A DNA stretch of 64,000 nucleotides from Erysipelotrichaceae bacterium (GTDB lineage Bacteria > Bacillota_I > Bacilli_A > Erysipelotrichales > Erysipelotrichaceae), in contig JAFWGU010000024.1 of NCBI GenBank assembly GCA_017512285.1, positions 1-64,000 on the forward strand, in the 5' to 3' direction. The position numbers and the translations under genes were made by a program. Below the pieces are notes generated by a model. The model had not been told where the DNA came from and ran no database searches. It saw nothing but the letters and a program-made list of their open reading frames with translations. Positions 16,443 through 23,637 of this stretch are shown piece after piece (the stretch's first letter is position 1; every line of letters starts with the position of its first letter).

Positions 16443-17925
16443 ATAGTGCACTTCCCGTTACTTCCACGTCAATGCCATCCTCCGTCAGCAGTTCATACAG
16501 CTTTTCCTCAAAGGTCGGATCAGCCGTGGACTTGGTAATGGAGAATACCATTCTGTCATTGTATGTGATCAGTCCGCAGTTTGCCCTGCAGACCGTGCTT
16601 GAGCCCAGTATGAAATCATACTTCTCCACATAATCATGCAGAGCTTCCGGAGTCTTCATGACTCCGAGATTGGACAGATAGTTTGAGAATATCTTATCTC
16701 CCAGAAAGCCGTAAACCATCTTGACGACCGGTCTTTTGATGACGATCGGTACGTACTTGACGGACTGAACCAGCTTGATGGTGGTTGACATCATCTTGCT
16801 CATTTCCTCTTTCGAAGATTTTTCCTCCATCTGCCTGGAGATGTCAGGAATCATGTCGTCAGCGTTGGTTCCTATCTTATCGGTAGTCATGTCGCAGCTG
16901 AAGTACATGGAATAGTTGCGCATTGTCCTTGAGCCGTTGAACTTGCGCATGTTGACCGGTATCTGCATTCTTATCTCACCGCTGTGAGCTTCAGTGGCAA
17001 ACTTCTGAGCCATGAACATCCTTGACAGTAAGAAGGCTGAGACCTTGGCGTTGTGAGCATGAGCTACCTCAACGACCTTCTTCCCGTCCATCTCAAAATG
17101 CAGGACCCGGGCCGGGATGACGTTGGCGATCCTGCCGCTCATCTGCAGGGCTTTTCTGCCCATGAAGCCCGAGGCCCCCTTATAGAGATCTGCCTTGGCA
17201 AATTCATTGCTCATCTCGCTTTCGTGAGGTGTTTCACTGATGTCCCAGACCGTGGCTTCACATGGTATGTCATGTCCCTGCAAGCGTAGGTATTCCCCTA
17301 CAAGAGTATTCAGGAATACGCTGCCGCCATAGCCGTCCGTCAGGACATGGAAGTATTCAATGCTGATCCTGTTCTGATAATAAAGAACGCGGAAGGACTG
17401 AATGCGCATGGATGAAATCGGCATCAACGGCATGACCTTCTCTTCTTCAATTGAGAAGCGTTTCTTTGTTGAATCCAGATAATGCCAGAAGACGCCGGCC
17501 TTGATTACCGTCGCAAAGCTCGGGAATCTCTTGATGGTGAAGGTAAGTGCCATCTGCAGTAACTGCGGAACGACTTCTTCCTTCATGTAGGCAGACAGTC
17601 TGAACATCGGCATCTGGCCGAAACGCATGGACAGCGGATAGATGATGGCCGCATTATCAAGCGGGAACCAGGTGCTTGCCGGGTGAGCATAAAAACCTCC
17701 CAGATTGGAAGGTTCTAGTCTGCTTAAGGCATCCTCAAAGGATACGCCGTTATCCAGGTAGTATTCGATCGCATCGTTGAAGTCACTCACCAGTATGTCG
17801 TGCTGCTTGCGTGACAGATTCAGATGCAGGTCGACATCCTTAAGAAATTCGCCGTATCTTTCGCGCTGATCTTCCGATAGCCTTTCAGCTATCGTTTCTC
17901 TGACTGCTGTCCTCTTCTTAGTCAA
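16432..17925 (-). CDS. Condensation/alcohol-acetyltransferase-like acyltransferase
   Basis: This 497-residue protein has the CoA- or carrier-dependent acyltransferase motif HxxxDG as HVLTDGYGG near residue 193, with preceding strands (RISIEYFHV) and a later MNMRKF-type segment, typical of the condensation-domain/alcohol acetyltransferase superfamily. No adenylation or carrier domain is present, so it is not a standard peptide synthetase module. The start is a TTG with AGAGGTC 8 bases upstream; the ROK kinase stop lies four bases before it. The partner membrane protein overlaps its 3' end. Acyl donor and acceptor are unknown; acylation of a lipid or envelope component is a reasonable guess. 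Confidence 0.78.
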   Translation of the reverse strand: MTKKRTAVRETIAERLSEDQRERYGEFLKDVDLHLNLSRKQHDILVSDFNDAIEYYLDNGVSFEDALSRLEPSNLGGFYAHPASTWFPLDNAAIIYPLSMRFGQMPMFRLSAYMKEEVVPQLLQMALTFTIKRFPSFATVIKAGVFWHYLDSTKKRFSIEEEKVMPLMPISSMRIQSFRVLYYQNRISIEYFHVLTDGYGGSVFLNTLVGEYLRLQGHDIPCEATVWDISETPHESEMSNEFAKADLYKGASGFMGRKALQMSGRIANVIPARVLHFEMDGKKVVEVAHAHNAKVSAFLLSRMFMAQKFATEAHSGEIRMQIPVNMRKFNGSRTMRNYSMYFSCDMTTDKIGTNADDMIPDISRQMEEKSSKEEMSKMMSTTIKLVQSVKYVPIVIKRPVVKMVYGFLGDKIFSNYLSNLGVMKTPEALHDYVEKYDFILGSSTVCRANCGLITYNDRMVFSITKSTADPTFEEKLYELLTEDGIDVEVTGSALYGR

Positions 17926-17928
17926 TTT

Positions 17929-18831
17929 CTAATGACCTCTGCTCCTTGGTATCATGGCTGCTCCAAGAATGCCCGGTTCCTCGAGCTCTGCTCTGAAGAA
18001 CTGCGTATCATGGAGAGCTTCATGGGTAATTTCCTTATATTTTTCAATCATTGGCTCCATGAAGTAATCTGCTGAAGCCATTAAGCCGCCGCCCAATACG
18101 AAGCAATCCGGGTCAACCGCTGCAGCCAGGGTGGCAAACAGCTGTGCCAGATCACCAATGGCCTGATCGGCGATCATCTTGGCCTTTTCATTGCCTTCAG
18201 TTGCCAGCTGGAATACATCACCGGCATGTCTGACGGCACCTTCGCCTAACAGTGCCTTTACCTTTCTGGTAATGGCCGTACCGCTGGCTTCGTTTTCAAC
18301 GGCACCCTTTGCCAGGTAGTTGATCTTCTCACGGTTTCTGTCGATGATGATGTTGGCAATTTCACCGGTAAAGCCATGCTTGCCAGAAACGCACTTGCCA
18401 TCGATTACCAGACCGCCGCCGATGCCTGTTGAAAGCGTTACGTAATATACGATTGGTAATCCCTTGCCGGCACCTAACAGTGCTTCGGCCAGACCGGCAA
18501 CGTTGGCATCGTTATCGATGTATGACGGGATGCCCAAAGCTTCCGTCATGGCCTGTGCAAACGGAAAATCCTTAAATCCCGGCAGGTTGGTATCAAGCAT
18601 CATTGAACCGGTAACCTGATTACATGGGCCCGGGACACCGGCGCCTACACCGGCACATTCCTGCCAGCCGGGCAGCTGCTTGATCAGATCGATCATGTTA
18701 TTGAAGACCTTTTCCCTGCCTTCCTTGGCATATGAAGGGCTCTTTAACTGCGCTAAAATCTCGCCGTCTTCGGTAACTACGGCGACACGGACGTTAGTTC
18801 CGCCTAAGTCAATACCAATGTACTTTTTCAT
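17929..18831 (-). CDS. ROK-family sugar kinase (glucokinase-like) without the cysteine zinc motif
   Basis: This is a 300-residue ATP-dependent hexose kinase. The phosphate-binding loop is GIDLGGTNVRVAVV at residues 5-18, the catalytic aspartate is in YIDNDANVAGLAEAL, and the adenosine loop is FVLGGGLMAS. The usual ROK zinc motif (CGCGxxGCxE with an upstream GH) is absent: the matching place reads GEIANIIIDRNREKINYLAK and then AVENEASGTAI, with no cysteines. AGGAG precedes the ATG. It is followed four bases later by the acyltransferase gene. The substrate is probably glucose or a related sugar; the loss of zinc ligands makes this less certain. Confidence 0.88.
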   Translation of the reverse strand: MKKYIGIDLGGTNVRVAVVTEDGEILAQLKSPSYAKEGREKVFNNMIDLIKQLPGWQECAGVGAGVPGPCNQVTGSMMLDTNLPGFKDFPFAQAMTEALGIPSYIDNDANVAGLAEALLGAGKGLPIVYYVTLSTGIGGGLVIDGKCVSGKHGFTGEIANIIIDRNREKINYLAKGAVENEASGTAITRKVKALLGEGAVRHAGDVFQLATEGNEKAKMIADQAIGDLAQLFATLAAAVDPDCFVLGGGLMASADYFMEPMIEKYKEITHEALHDTQFFRAELEEPGILGAAMIPRSRGH

Positions 18832-18865
18832 TTTCTATTATCTCCTGTATCCTTACCTATTTATT

Positions 18866-19201
18866 TTATAACAAATCCTCTGTTCTGTTAATTGAATCTT
18901 CCCTGCTGAAGCCATCCGGATAACGTTTTTTCAGTTTCTCGATGTTCATCGTCATTATCGTTTCCAGGTCATAGCCCAGAACCTGAGCCGTCTCAGCCAC
19001 ATACCAGCAGATGTCACCCAGTTCCTTAGCCAGTGCTTCCCTGTCCAGCGGATGGCCCTGAGCCAGATGCTTCTTGACGATGTCAATGGCTTCACCGGAT
19101 TCCCCGCATAAGCCCATTACGCCGTTTATCAGCACATCCCTTTCACTTAATTCGGGGTTGAGTGTCTTCATTGCCAGCTTCTGATATTCGTTGATCTTCA
19201 T
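18866..19201 (-). CDS. MazG-like nucleotide pyrophosphohydrolase
   Basis: This 111-residue all-alpha NTP pyrophosphohydrolase of the MazG/dUTPase-2 superfamily shows the metal-binding pattern GLCGESGEAIDIVKK (ExxE) and the second KELGDICWYVAETA (ExxD) helix. Single-domain forms of this size usually hydrolyse non-canonical or excess nucleoside triphosphates. GAGG precedes the ATG. It lies 34 bases upstream of the ROK gene and could be transcribed with it. Confidence 0.85.
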   Translation of the reverse strand: MKINEYQKLAMKTLNPELSERDVLINGVMGLCGESGEAIDIVKKHLAQGHPLDREALAKELGDICWYVAETAQVLGYDLETIMTMNIEKLKKRYPDGFSREDSINRTEDLL

Positions 19202-19243
19202 GATGTTCGTCCTCGCTTAAGGATATTATATCATCCAACTGTG

Positions 19244-19268
19244 AAAAAAAGGTTCCGAAGAACCTTTT
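19244..19268 (-). terminator. Terminator of the esterase gene
   Basis: On the minus strand AAAAGGTTC, loop TTCG, GAACCTTTT, then more T. The UUCG loop makes it very stable. Confidence 0.85.
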
Positions 19269-19269
19269 C

Positions 19270-20949
19270 CTATATCTTTTCGATCTTTCCTTCAGCCGTC
19301 CTTCTGAACTGCTTCATGAACTTCCAGGCTCTGCGGCAGGTAAACGGTCTGATCTCATGCTGGTGATTGCTGATGGAGCATAATTCAGTATAGATGTTGC
19401 CGTCTTCGCTTTCAAAGCGCCTGATGTTGGTAACGCTGTTTGGATAATCCGGATCATGCAGGATCTCGTCATGTTCGCCTTTGACACCATAGACAGGATC
19501 TTCCCACTGTGCCTTATTTTCAAAGGTGCAGTTGTAGGCTTTCTTAACCTTATTGATCTTAAACAGATTGACCATGCGGTTGACGCACTTCGGTTCCTGA
19601 CACGGCAGTTCAGCCAGAGGTGAATTCTCACCGCCGTTATAAAATACCGGTACCATGACGCTGTCATTGACTCTGAAGCTCTTGGAGAACTGAGTATTCT
19701 CGCCTACGTCTACCGTGGCATCCATCGGAGCGATGGCTGCGACGCGTTCAGGATATTCCTGATAGAAGTCCCAGGACTTGATACCGCCCATGGAGAATCC
19801 CGTTGCGTAGATCCTCTCAGAATCAATTGCGTATCTTTCGATCAGGCTGTCAACGATCTCGATGGTCTCGGTTGCGGTAACGTTCAGATGCATCTCAATG
19901 GCACATAACACGAAGCCATTCTCGCTGGCGATCTGCGGCCACTCGCCGATGGCTGCCGTAGCTACTGCGGTATCGCCTCCGCCATGGAAACACAGTACCA
20001 GCGGTGCGGGATTCGTTATGTCGTCAAGGTCCAGATTCTCATTGTAGAACAGGACATAACCTGCCTCATGGGTTTCGGTTCCTGCAGGATAGTGACGGTT
20101 GTCAGCTGAGGTATGAACAGCCATTCTTTCCGGTTTCATGACGATGCCTTCCTTGCGGAAGTTAACGCTCTTTCTGATCTTTCCGGCCCATCTCTTGTAA
20201 TCACCCAGATAGTCATCATACTGTCTGATGACATCCAGTTCATCGCAGACGGCAACACGGTTGTTGCTCAAGCGGAATGCTTCATTGATTTCAGCGCTGT
20301 TGCCGATCGATACGATGCTGATGTCCTCAACTTCAACCTCCGGGACAACGCTCAGATTCATTAATGTAACACCGGTCATGGTGATGTCGGCAAAGCCCAG
20401 ATCACCCATTGATGACTTGCCGCTGACTTCCTTCATGTAGTATCTGGCCAGATAGTCAGCTCCCCTGCCCTCACCATAGACGTAACAGGCAACCGGTGAA
20501 CCGAAGATGAAGTATTCAGGTACCGGATCCCAGTTTGGATTCTGTCTCATTCTTTCGGCAAACGGTCCTCTTAAGACCTTGTCATCGTACAGCATGCCGT
20601 GGGCAAAGCCTTCCTGCTTGATCTTGGTCTTGGAAATGACCTTTTCATACAGACCCGGTTCCTCCCTGTCCCACTCAGTCAATGGGTTGACGTAAACCAC
20701 TGAACCGCCGTTTTCCTGAGCAATCAGAGCCAGTTGCGTTCTTTCAGCATGTTCGGCAGCTTCTTCTTCCGTAAATCTGCCTTTGCCGAATACCAGCAAT
20801 AACGGTGCTGAATAACCGTAGTTGATTATGTCTGATTCCATCTTATCCAATGGCTGATATACAAGTACGTCGTGTCCGTCAATGACAATGGTGCTGACGT
20901 ATCCGCCATTGGCCATCTTTCTGGTTTCAATGTTTCTGATAGCTGTCAT
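19270..20949 (-). CDS. Two-part alpha/beta-hydrolase esterase (PHB-depolymerase/Fes-like)
   Basis: This is a 559-residue cytosolic protein with no signal peptide. Residues about 300-540 form an alpha/beta hydrolase: the oxyanion strand LVLCFHGGGD, nucleophile elbow ATGFSMGGIKSW and acidic region AIAPMDAT are clear. The N-terminal half (about 1-270) has a strand-rich opening (STIVIDGHDVLVYQP) and a second hydrolase-like region with GSPVACYVYGEGRGADYLARY, which may be a decayed or accessory esterase domain. GGGAG precedes the ATG, and a UUCG-loop terminator follows. The substrate could be an aryl or sugar ester; this is not determined. Confidence 0.8.
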   Translation of the reverse strand: MTAIRNIETRKMANGGYVSTIVIDGHDVLVYQPLDKMESDIINYGYSAPLLLVFGKGRFTEEEAAEHAERTQLALIAQENGGSVVYVNPLTEWDREEPGLYEKVISKTKIKQEGFAHGMLYDDKVLRGPFAERMRQNPNWDPVPEYFIFGSPVACYVYGEGRGADYLARYYMKEVSGKSSMGDLGFADITMTGVTLMNLSVVPEVEVEDISIVSIGNSAEINEAFRLSNNRVAVCDELDVIRQYDDYLGDYKRWAGKIRKSVNFRKEGIVMKPERMAVHTSADNRHYPAGTETHEAGYVLFYNENLDLDDITNPAPLVLCFHGGGDTAVATAAIGEWPQIASENGFVLCAIEMHLNVTATETIEIVDSLIERYAIDSERIYATGFSMGGIKSWDFYQEYPERVAAIAPMDATVDVGENTQFSKSFRVNDSVMVPVFYNGGENSPLAELPCQEPKCVNRMVNLFKINKVKKAYNCTFENKAQWEDPVYGVKGEHDEILHDPDYPNSVTNIRRFESEDGNIYTELCSISNHQHEIRPFTCRRAWKFMKQFRRTAEGKIEKI

Positions 20950-21026
20950 ATTGTTAATTCTCCCTTTTTCCCTATCATTCTAGCTGATAATCAGAGGCAT
21001 ATCTTTAAATTACAAATTCAGCAGTT

Positions 21027-21060
21027 ATAAAAAAGTAAAAATCTGCCGGGTGGCAGATTT
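21027..21060 (-). terminator. Rho-independent terminator
   Basis: On the minus strand AAATCTGCC, loop ACCC, GGCAGATTT, then TTACTTTTTT. It ends the 21061-21618 gene. Confidence 0.8.
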
Positions 21061-21618
21061 CTATGCTAACTTTTCGTTTATTTCCCTGCGTAAGCCAAAC
21101 AGCACGAACATCGTGATGATGGCGCATACCAGTAAGGCAAGACCGAATACCAGCAATATGGTTGCCATGGCCTCAATGCTCAGGACATCCTTCATGATGG
21201 CCATTATCTCTAAGGCAACATATGAAACGATGTTGATCCATTTCAGGATCCTGATGGTATCAGCGCGTGATGAACCATGATCTGCAGCGATCCTTTCGAT
21301 AACGCCGAAGAAGATGAACATGAATACGGCTTCGACAACACCAACGACGGTCTTTATTACCCAGATGTCAACGTCCGGTTTCGCAAATTCCAGAATCCAG
21401 AACACTGCCTTGACGACAGCCAGCACCAGGGATACGACCTTCAGATATGGCTTGTCACTGACATACTTTCCCAGACAGCCGATTGCCAGATAGAACAGGA
21501 TCCAGCCGATGAAGTCAGGAGTGACGTTCAGTGTATTCCCGTTCAGGGTAAGATTGATGTTTACAAGCGTAAACAGGAATCCGAATGCGATATAACTTAT
21601 GGCTTTCTTAATGTTCAT
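21061..21618 (-). CDS. Multi-pass membrane protein, function unknown
   Basis: This 185-residue protein has about five hydrophobic helices, for example residues 5-25, 33-50, 60-80, 85-105 and 145-170. The start MNIKKAISYIAFGFLFTLVNINLTLNG is a pattern I have seen in small uncharacterised Bacillota membrane proteins, but I cannot name a family. AGGAGG lies 8 bases before the ATG. It is a single gene with its own terminator. Confidence 0.75.
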   Translation of the reverse strand: MNIKKAISYIAFGFLFTLVNINLTLNGNTLNVTPDFIGWILFYLAIGCLGKYVSDKPYLKVVSLVLAVVKAVFWILEFAKPDVDIWVIKTVVGVVEAVFMFIFFGVIERIAADHGSSRADTIRILKWINIVSYVALEIMAIMKDVLSIEAMATILLVFGLALLVCAIITMFVLFGLRREINEKLA

Positions 21619-21687
21619 AAGACTATTACCTCCTAAAATAACAATACTATTCTACCACCAGTCAGTTTCATGGCAAGTGGTTATTGC

Positions 21688-23148
21688 TCAGGTGTTATTG
21701 CTGAAGTAGATGATCATGACAAGCATGGCTATGAGGATCATGAGGGTCAGAATGACCTTGGTGTGTCTTCTGCGTTCCTCACTGATCGTCGCGATGTATT
21801 CCCTGATGAAGGCGTTGATCCAGAAATAGCTCTTGGTCGGTGCCCCGATGCCCTCAGCAGCTATGCCCATGGAATTTGCCAGCATGCCGGCTCTGAACAC
21901 ATGGTAATTTGTCGTTGAGAAGGCAACCTTCGGAACACCATTCTCCTTGTTCATTAATTCATATGAATTGCGAAAATTCTCAAAGGTATTGGCTGATTCT
22001 CCTTCTACGATTATTCTTTCCTTCGGAATACCGATGCTTTCCAGGTAATTGCCAATGCATTCACCTTCGGAAACGATCTCATTACTTCCCTGGCCGCCGG
22101 AAGGAACGAAAATGATGTCACTGCCTGTTGCCTTCTTCTGCATCTCGGCAAACTGAACAGCCCGGTCAGCCCTGGATTTCAATAACGGGGTTGGCCTGCC
22201 GTCTTCCCCAACCTGACAGCCCAGAATCATGATGTAGTCCTTGTTGAATTCCGGAATGTGTCTGGCAGCCGTAATTCCCATTACGATGGTTCCTATTAAC
22301 AGGCACTCAAGATAGGTGATGACGGTTGAAACGGCACTGCCGAGGAATAATACGATGTAATAGTCCGGCCTGTTTAGATTGTGAATGTCGATTGGTCCGC
22401 TGTAGGTCCCCTGCAGTATGCCTTCAACGATTGACGGCAGTATTGTCAGGAAGATGAACATGAAGCCCAGGATTACGCCCAGCATGTTGCGCCAGTTTCT
22501 TCCCTCATTTCTCGTCAGCCTGATGTTGCTCAGGGTCACCCCGATTGATGTTATCAGCATTATCGGCAGTGACACGATGGAAAATGACGATGCAGAGTTG
22601 AGAAGGGTTTCAACGATGCCGATCAGCCCCCTGTTATTTAACAGGGCAAATATGTGTTCCAGCAACAGGAAGTCCAGGAAGATGATCATGCCCAGGTTAC
22701 TGACATTGCGGTACTGATACATGTTTTCCTTCACTCCTGCCTTATAATTTCTTGAAAGATCATCGATCAGGACAGCCAGAAACATGATGGCAGCCAGTGG
22801 AATGACAATGTCTCCCATGCAGTTGCCGAAGAAGTCTCCCTCGGTAATGATGCCCAGCAAATGAACATAGAACACCTTGGAATAGGATGTCACTTCATCG
22901 AAGATTCCCACAAGCGTCGTACCCCTGGCAACGGCTTCAAACCTTACAAACAGTTTAAGCCCATCCAGTCTTTTCTCGGTGATGCTGACGACACCTTCCC
23001 TGTCCACGACCAGATTTATCTCGTCGGCAGAGGCGTATTCCTTTCTGAGGTCAAATTCAGCCGTATAACTGCGGCCAAAAAAGGCAATGCACGCAAAACA
23101 CATTACCGCTAGAATCAATCCTGTCAGTATGTTGGTCTTCCTTAACAT
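21688..23148 (-). CDS. YdcF/DUF218-family membrane protein
   Basis: This 486-residue protein has an N-terminal signal-anchor helix (about 7-27), an extracytoplasmic stretch to about 100, five or so membrane helices (about 105-290), a DUF218 domain (about 295-440) and a final membrane helix. DUF218 motifs are IMILGCQVGEDGRPTP, VPSGGQGSNE, EGESANTFENFRNS and STNYHVFRA. Relatives include YdcF and SanA, linked to envelope integrity or vancomycin tolerance; their activity is not settled. It starts 12 bases after the preceding small gene's stop and probably closes the operon that begins with the mechanosensitive channel. Confidence 0.87.
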   Translation of the reverse strand: MLRKTNILTGLILAVMCFACIAFFGRSYTAEFDLRKEYASADEINLVVDREGVVSITEKRLDGLKLFVRFEAVARGTTLVGIFDEVTSYSKVFYVHLLGIITEGDFFGNCMGDIVIPLAAIMFLAVLIDDLSRNYKAGVKENMYQYRNVSNLGMIIFLDFLLLEHIFALLNNRGLIGIVETLLNSASSFSIVSLPIMLITSIGVTLSNIRLTRNEGRNWRNMLGVILGFMFIFLTILPSIVEGILQGTYSGPIDIHNLNRPDYYIVLFLGSAVSTVITYLECLLIGTIVMGITAARHIPEFNKDYIMILGCQVGEDGRPTPLLKSRADRAVQFAEMQKKATGSDIIFVPSGGQGSNEIVSEGECIGNYLESIGIPKERIIVEGESANTFENFRNSYELMNKENGVPKVAFSTTNYHVFRAGMLANSMGIAAEGIGAPTKSYFWINAFIREYIATISEERRRHTKVILTLMILIAMLVMIIYFSNNT

Positions 23149-23160
23149 TGCCTTAGTTCC

Positions 23161-23631
23161 TTACTGTATGTTTACTGAGCCGACAGCCTTCTTCAGTATG
23201 TCCTCAAACTCCGGGTTTTCAGCCCTGGCAAATACTGACAGGCTGTATACCGTATTTCTGTTTTTGAACAGCACCGAAGCTCCCTGCTGTCTGATACCGG
23301 CTACGTCGTATTCAAACCAGTAGCCTTCCCCATTTCTGCCATCGACATCCTCCGAGAAGAAGCCCTTGACAGAATAGTTATTGTTCCTGTACAGGTCAGC
23401 TGCCATGCTTTCATTCTTTCTGGCCATTGCCTTCATGTCCGCCATGGCAAGCAACAGACCGTTGTACTTCTGCCATAACAGGGTAACGATGATGTGAGCT
23501 TCCTTATCCCAGATGCCCCATAATTCTCCGTTTACACTGCCATAGGCCTGCTGCAGCTCTTCACTGCTCATTATTTCGTAACTGTCAGGAAATCTGACTG
23601 TTACTTCATTATTAACTACTTCACTTCTCAT
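23161..23631 (-). CDS. Small conserved protein of unknown function
   Basis: This is a 156-residue soluble protein without signal peptide, transmembrane helix or known motif. The mix of strands (VTVRFPDSYEIMSSEE, VKGFFSEDVDGRNGEGYWF) and one helix resembles small lipid-binding or PsbP/DUF1795-like folds, but this is a weak resemblance. No clear ribosome site is seen. It starts six bases after the channel gene's stop, so translational coupling is likely, and YdcF follows 12 bases later. Confidence 0.65.
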   Translation of the reverse strand: MRSEVVNNEVTVRFPDSYEIMSSEELQQAYGSVNGELWGIWDKEAHIIVTLLWQKYNGLLLAMADMKAMARKNESMAADLYRNNNYSVKGFFSEDVDGRNGEGYWFEYDVAGIRQQGASVLFKNRNTVYSLSVFARAENPEFEDILKKAVGSVNIQ

Positions 23632-23637
23632 TTTCTA

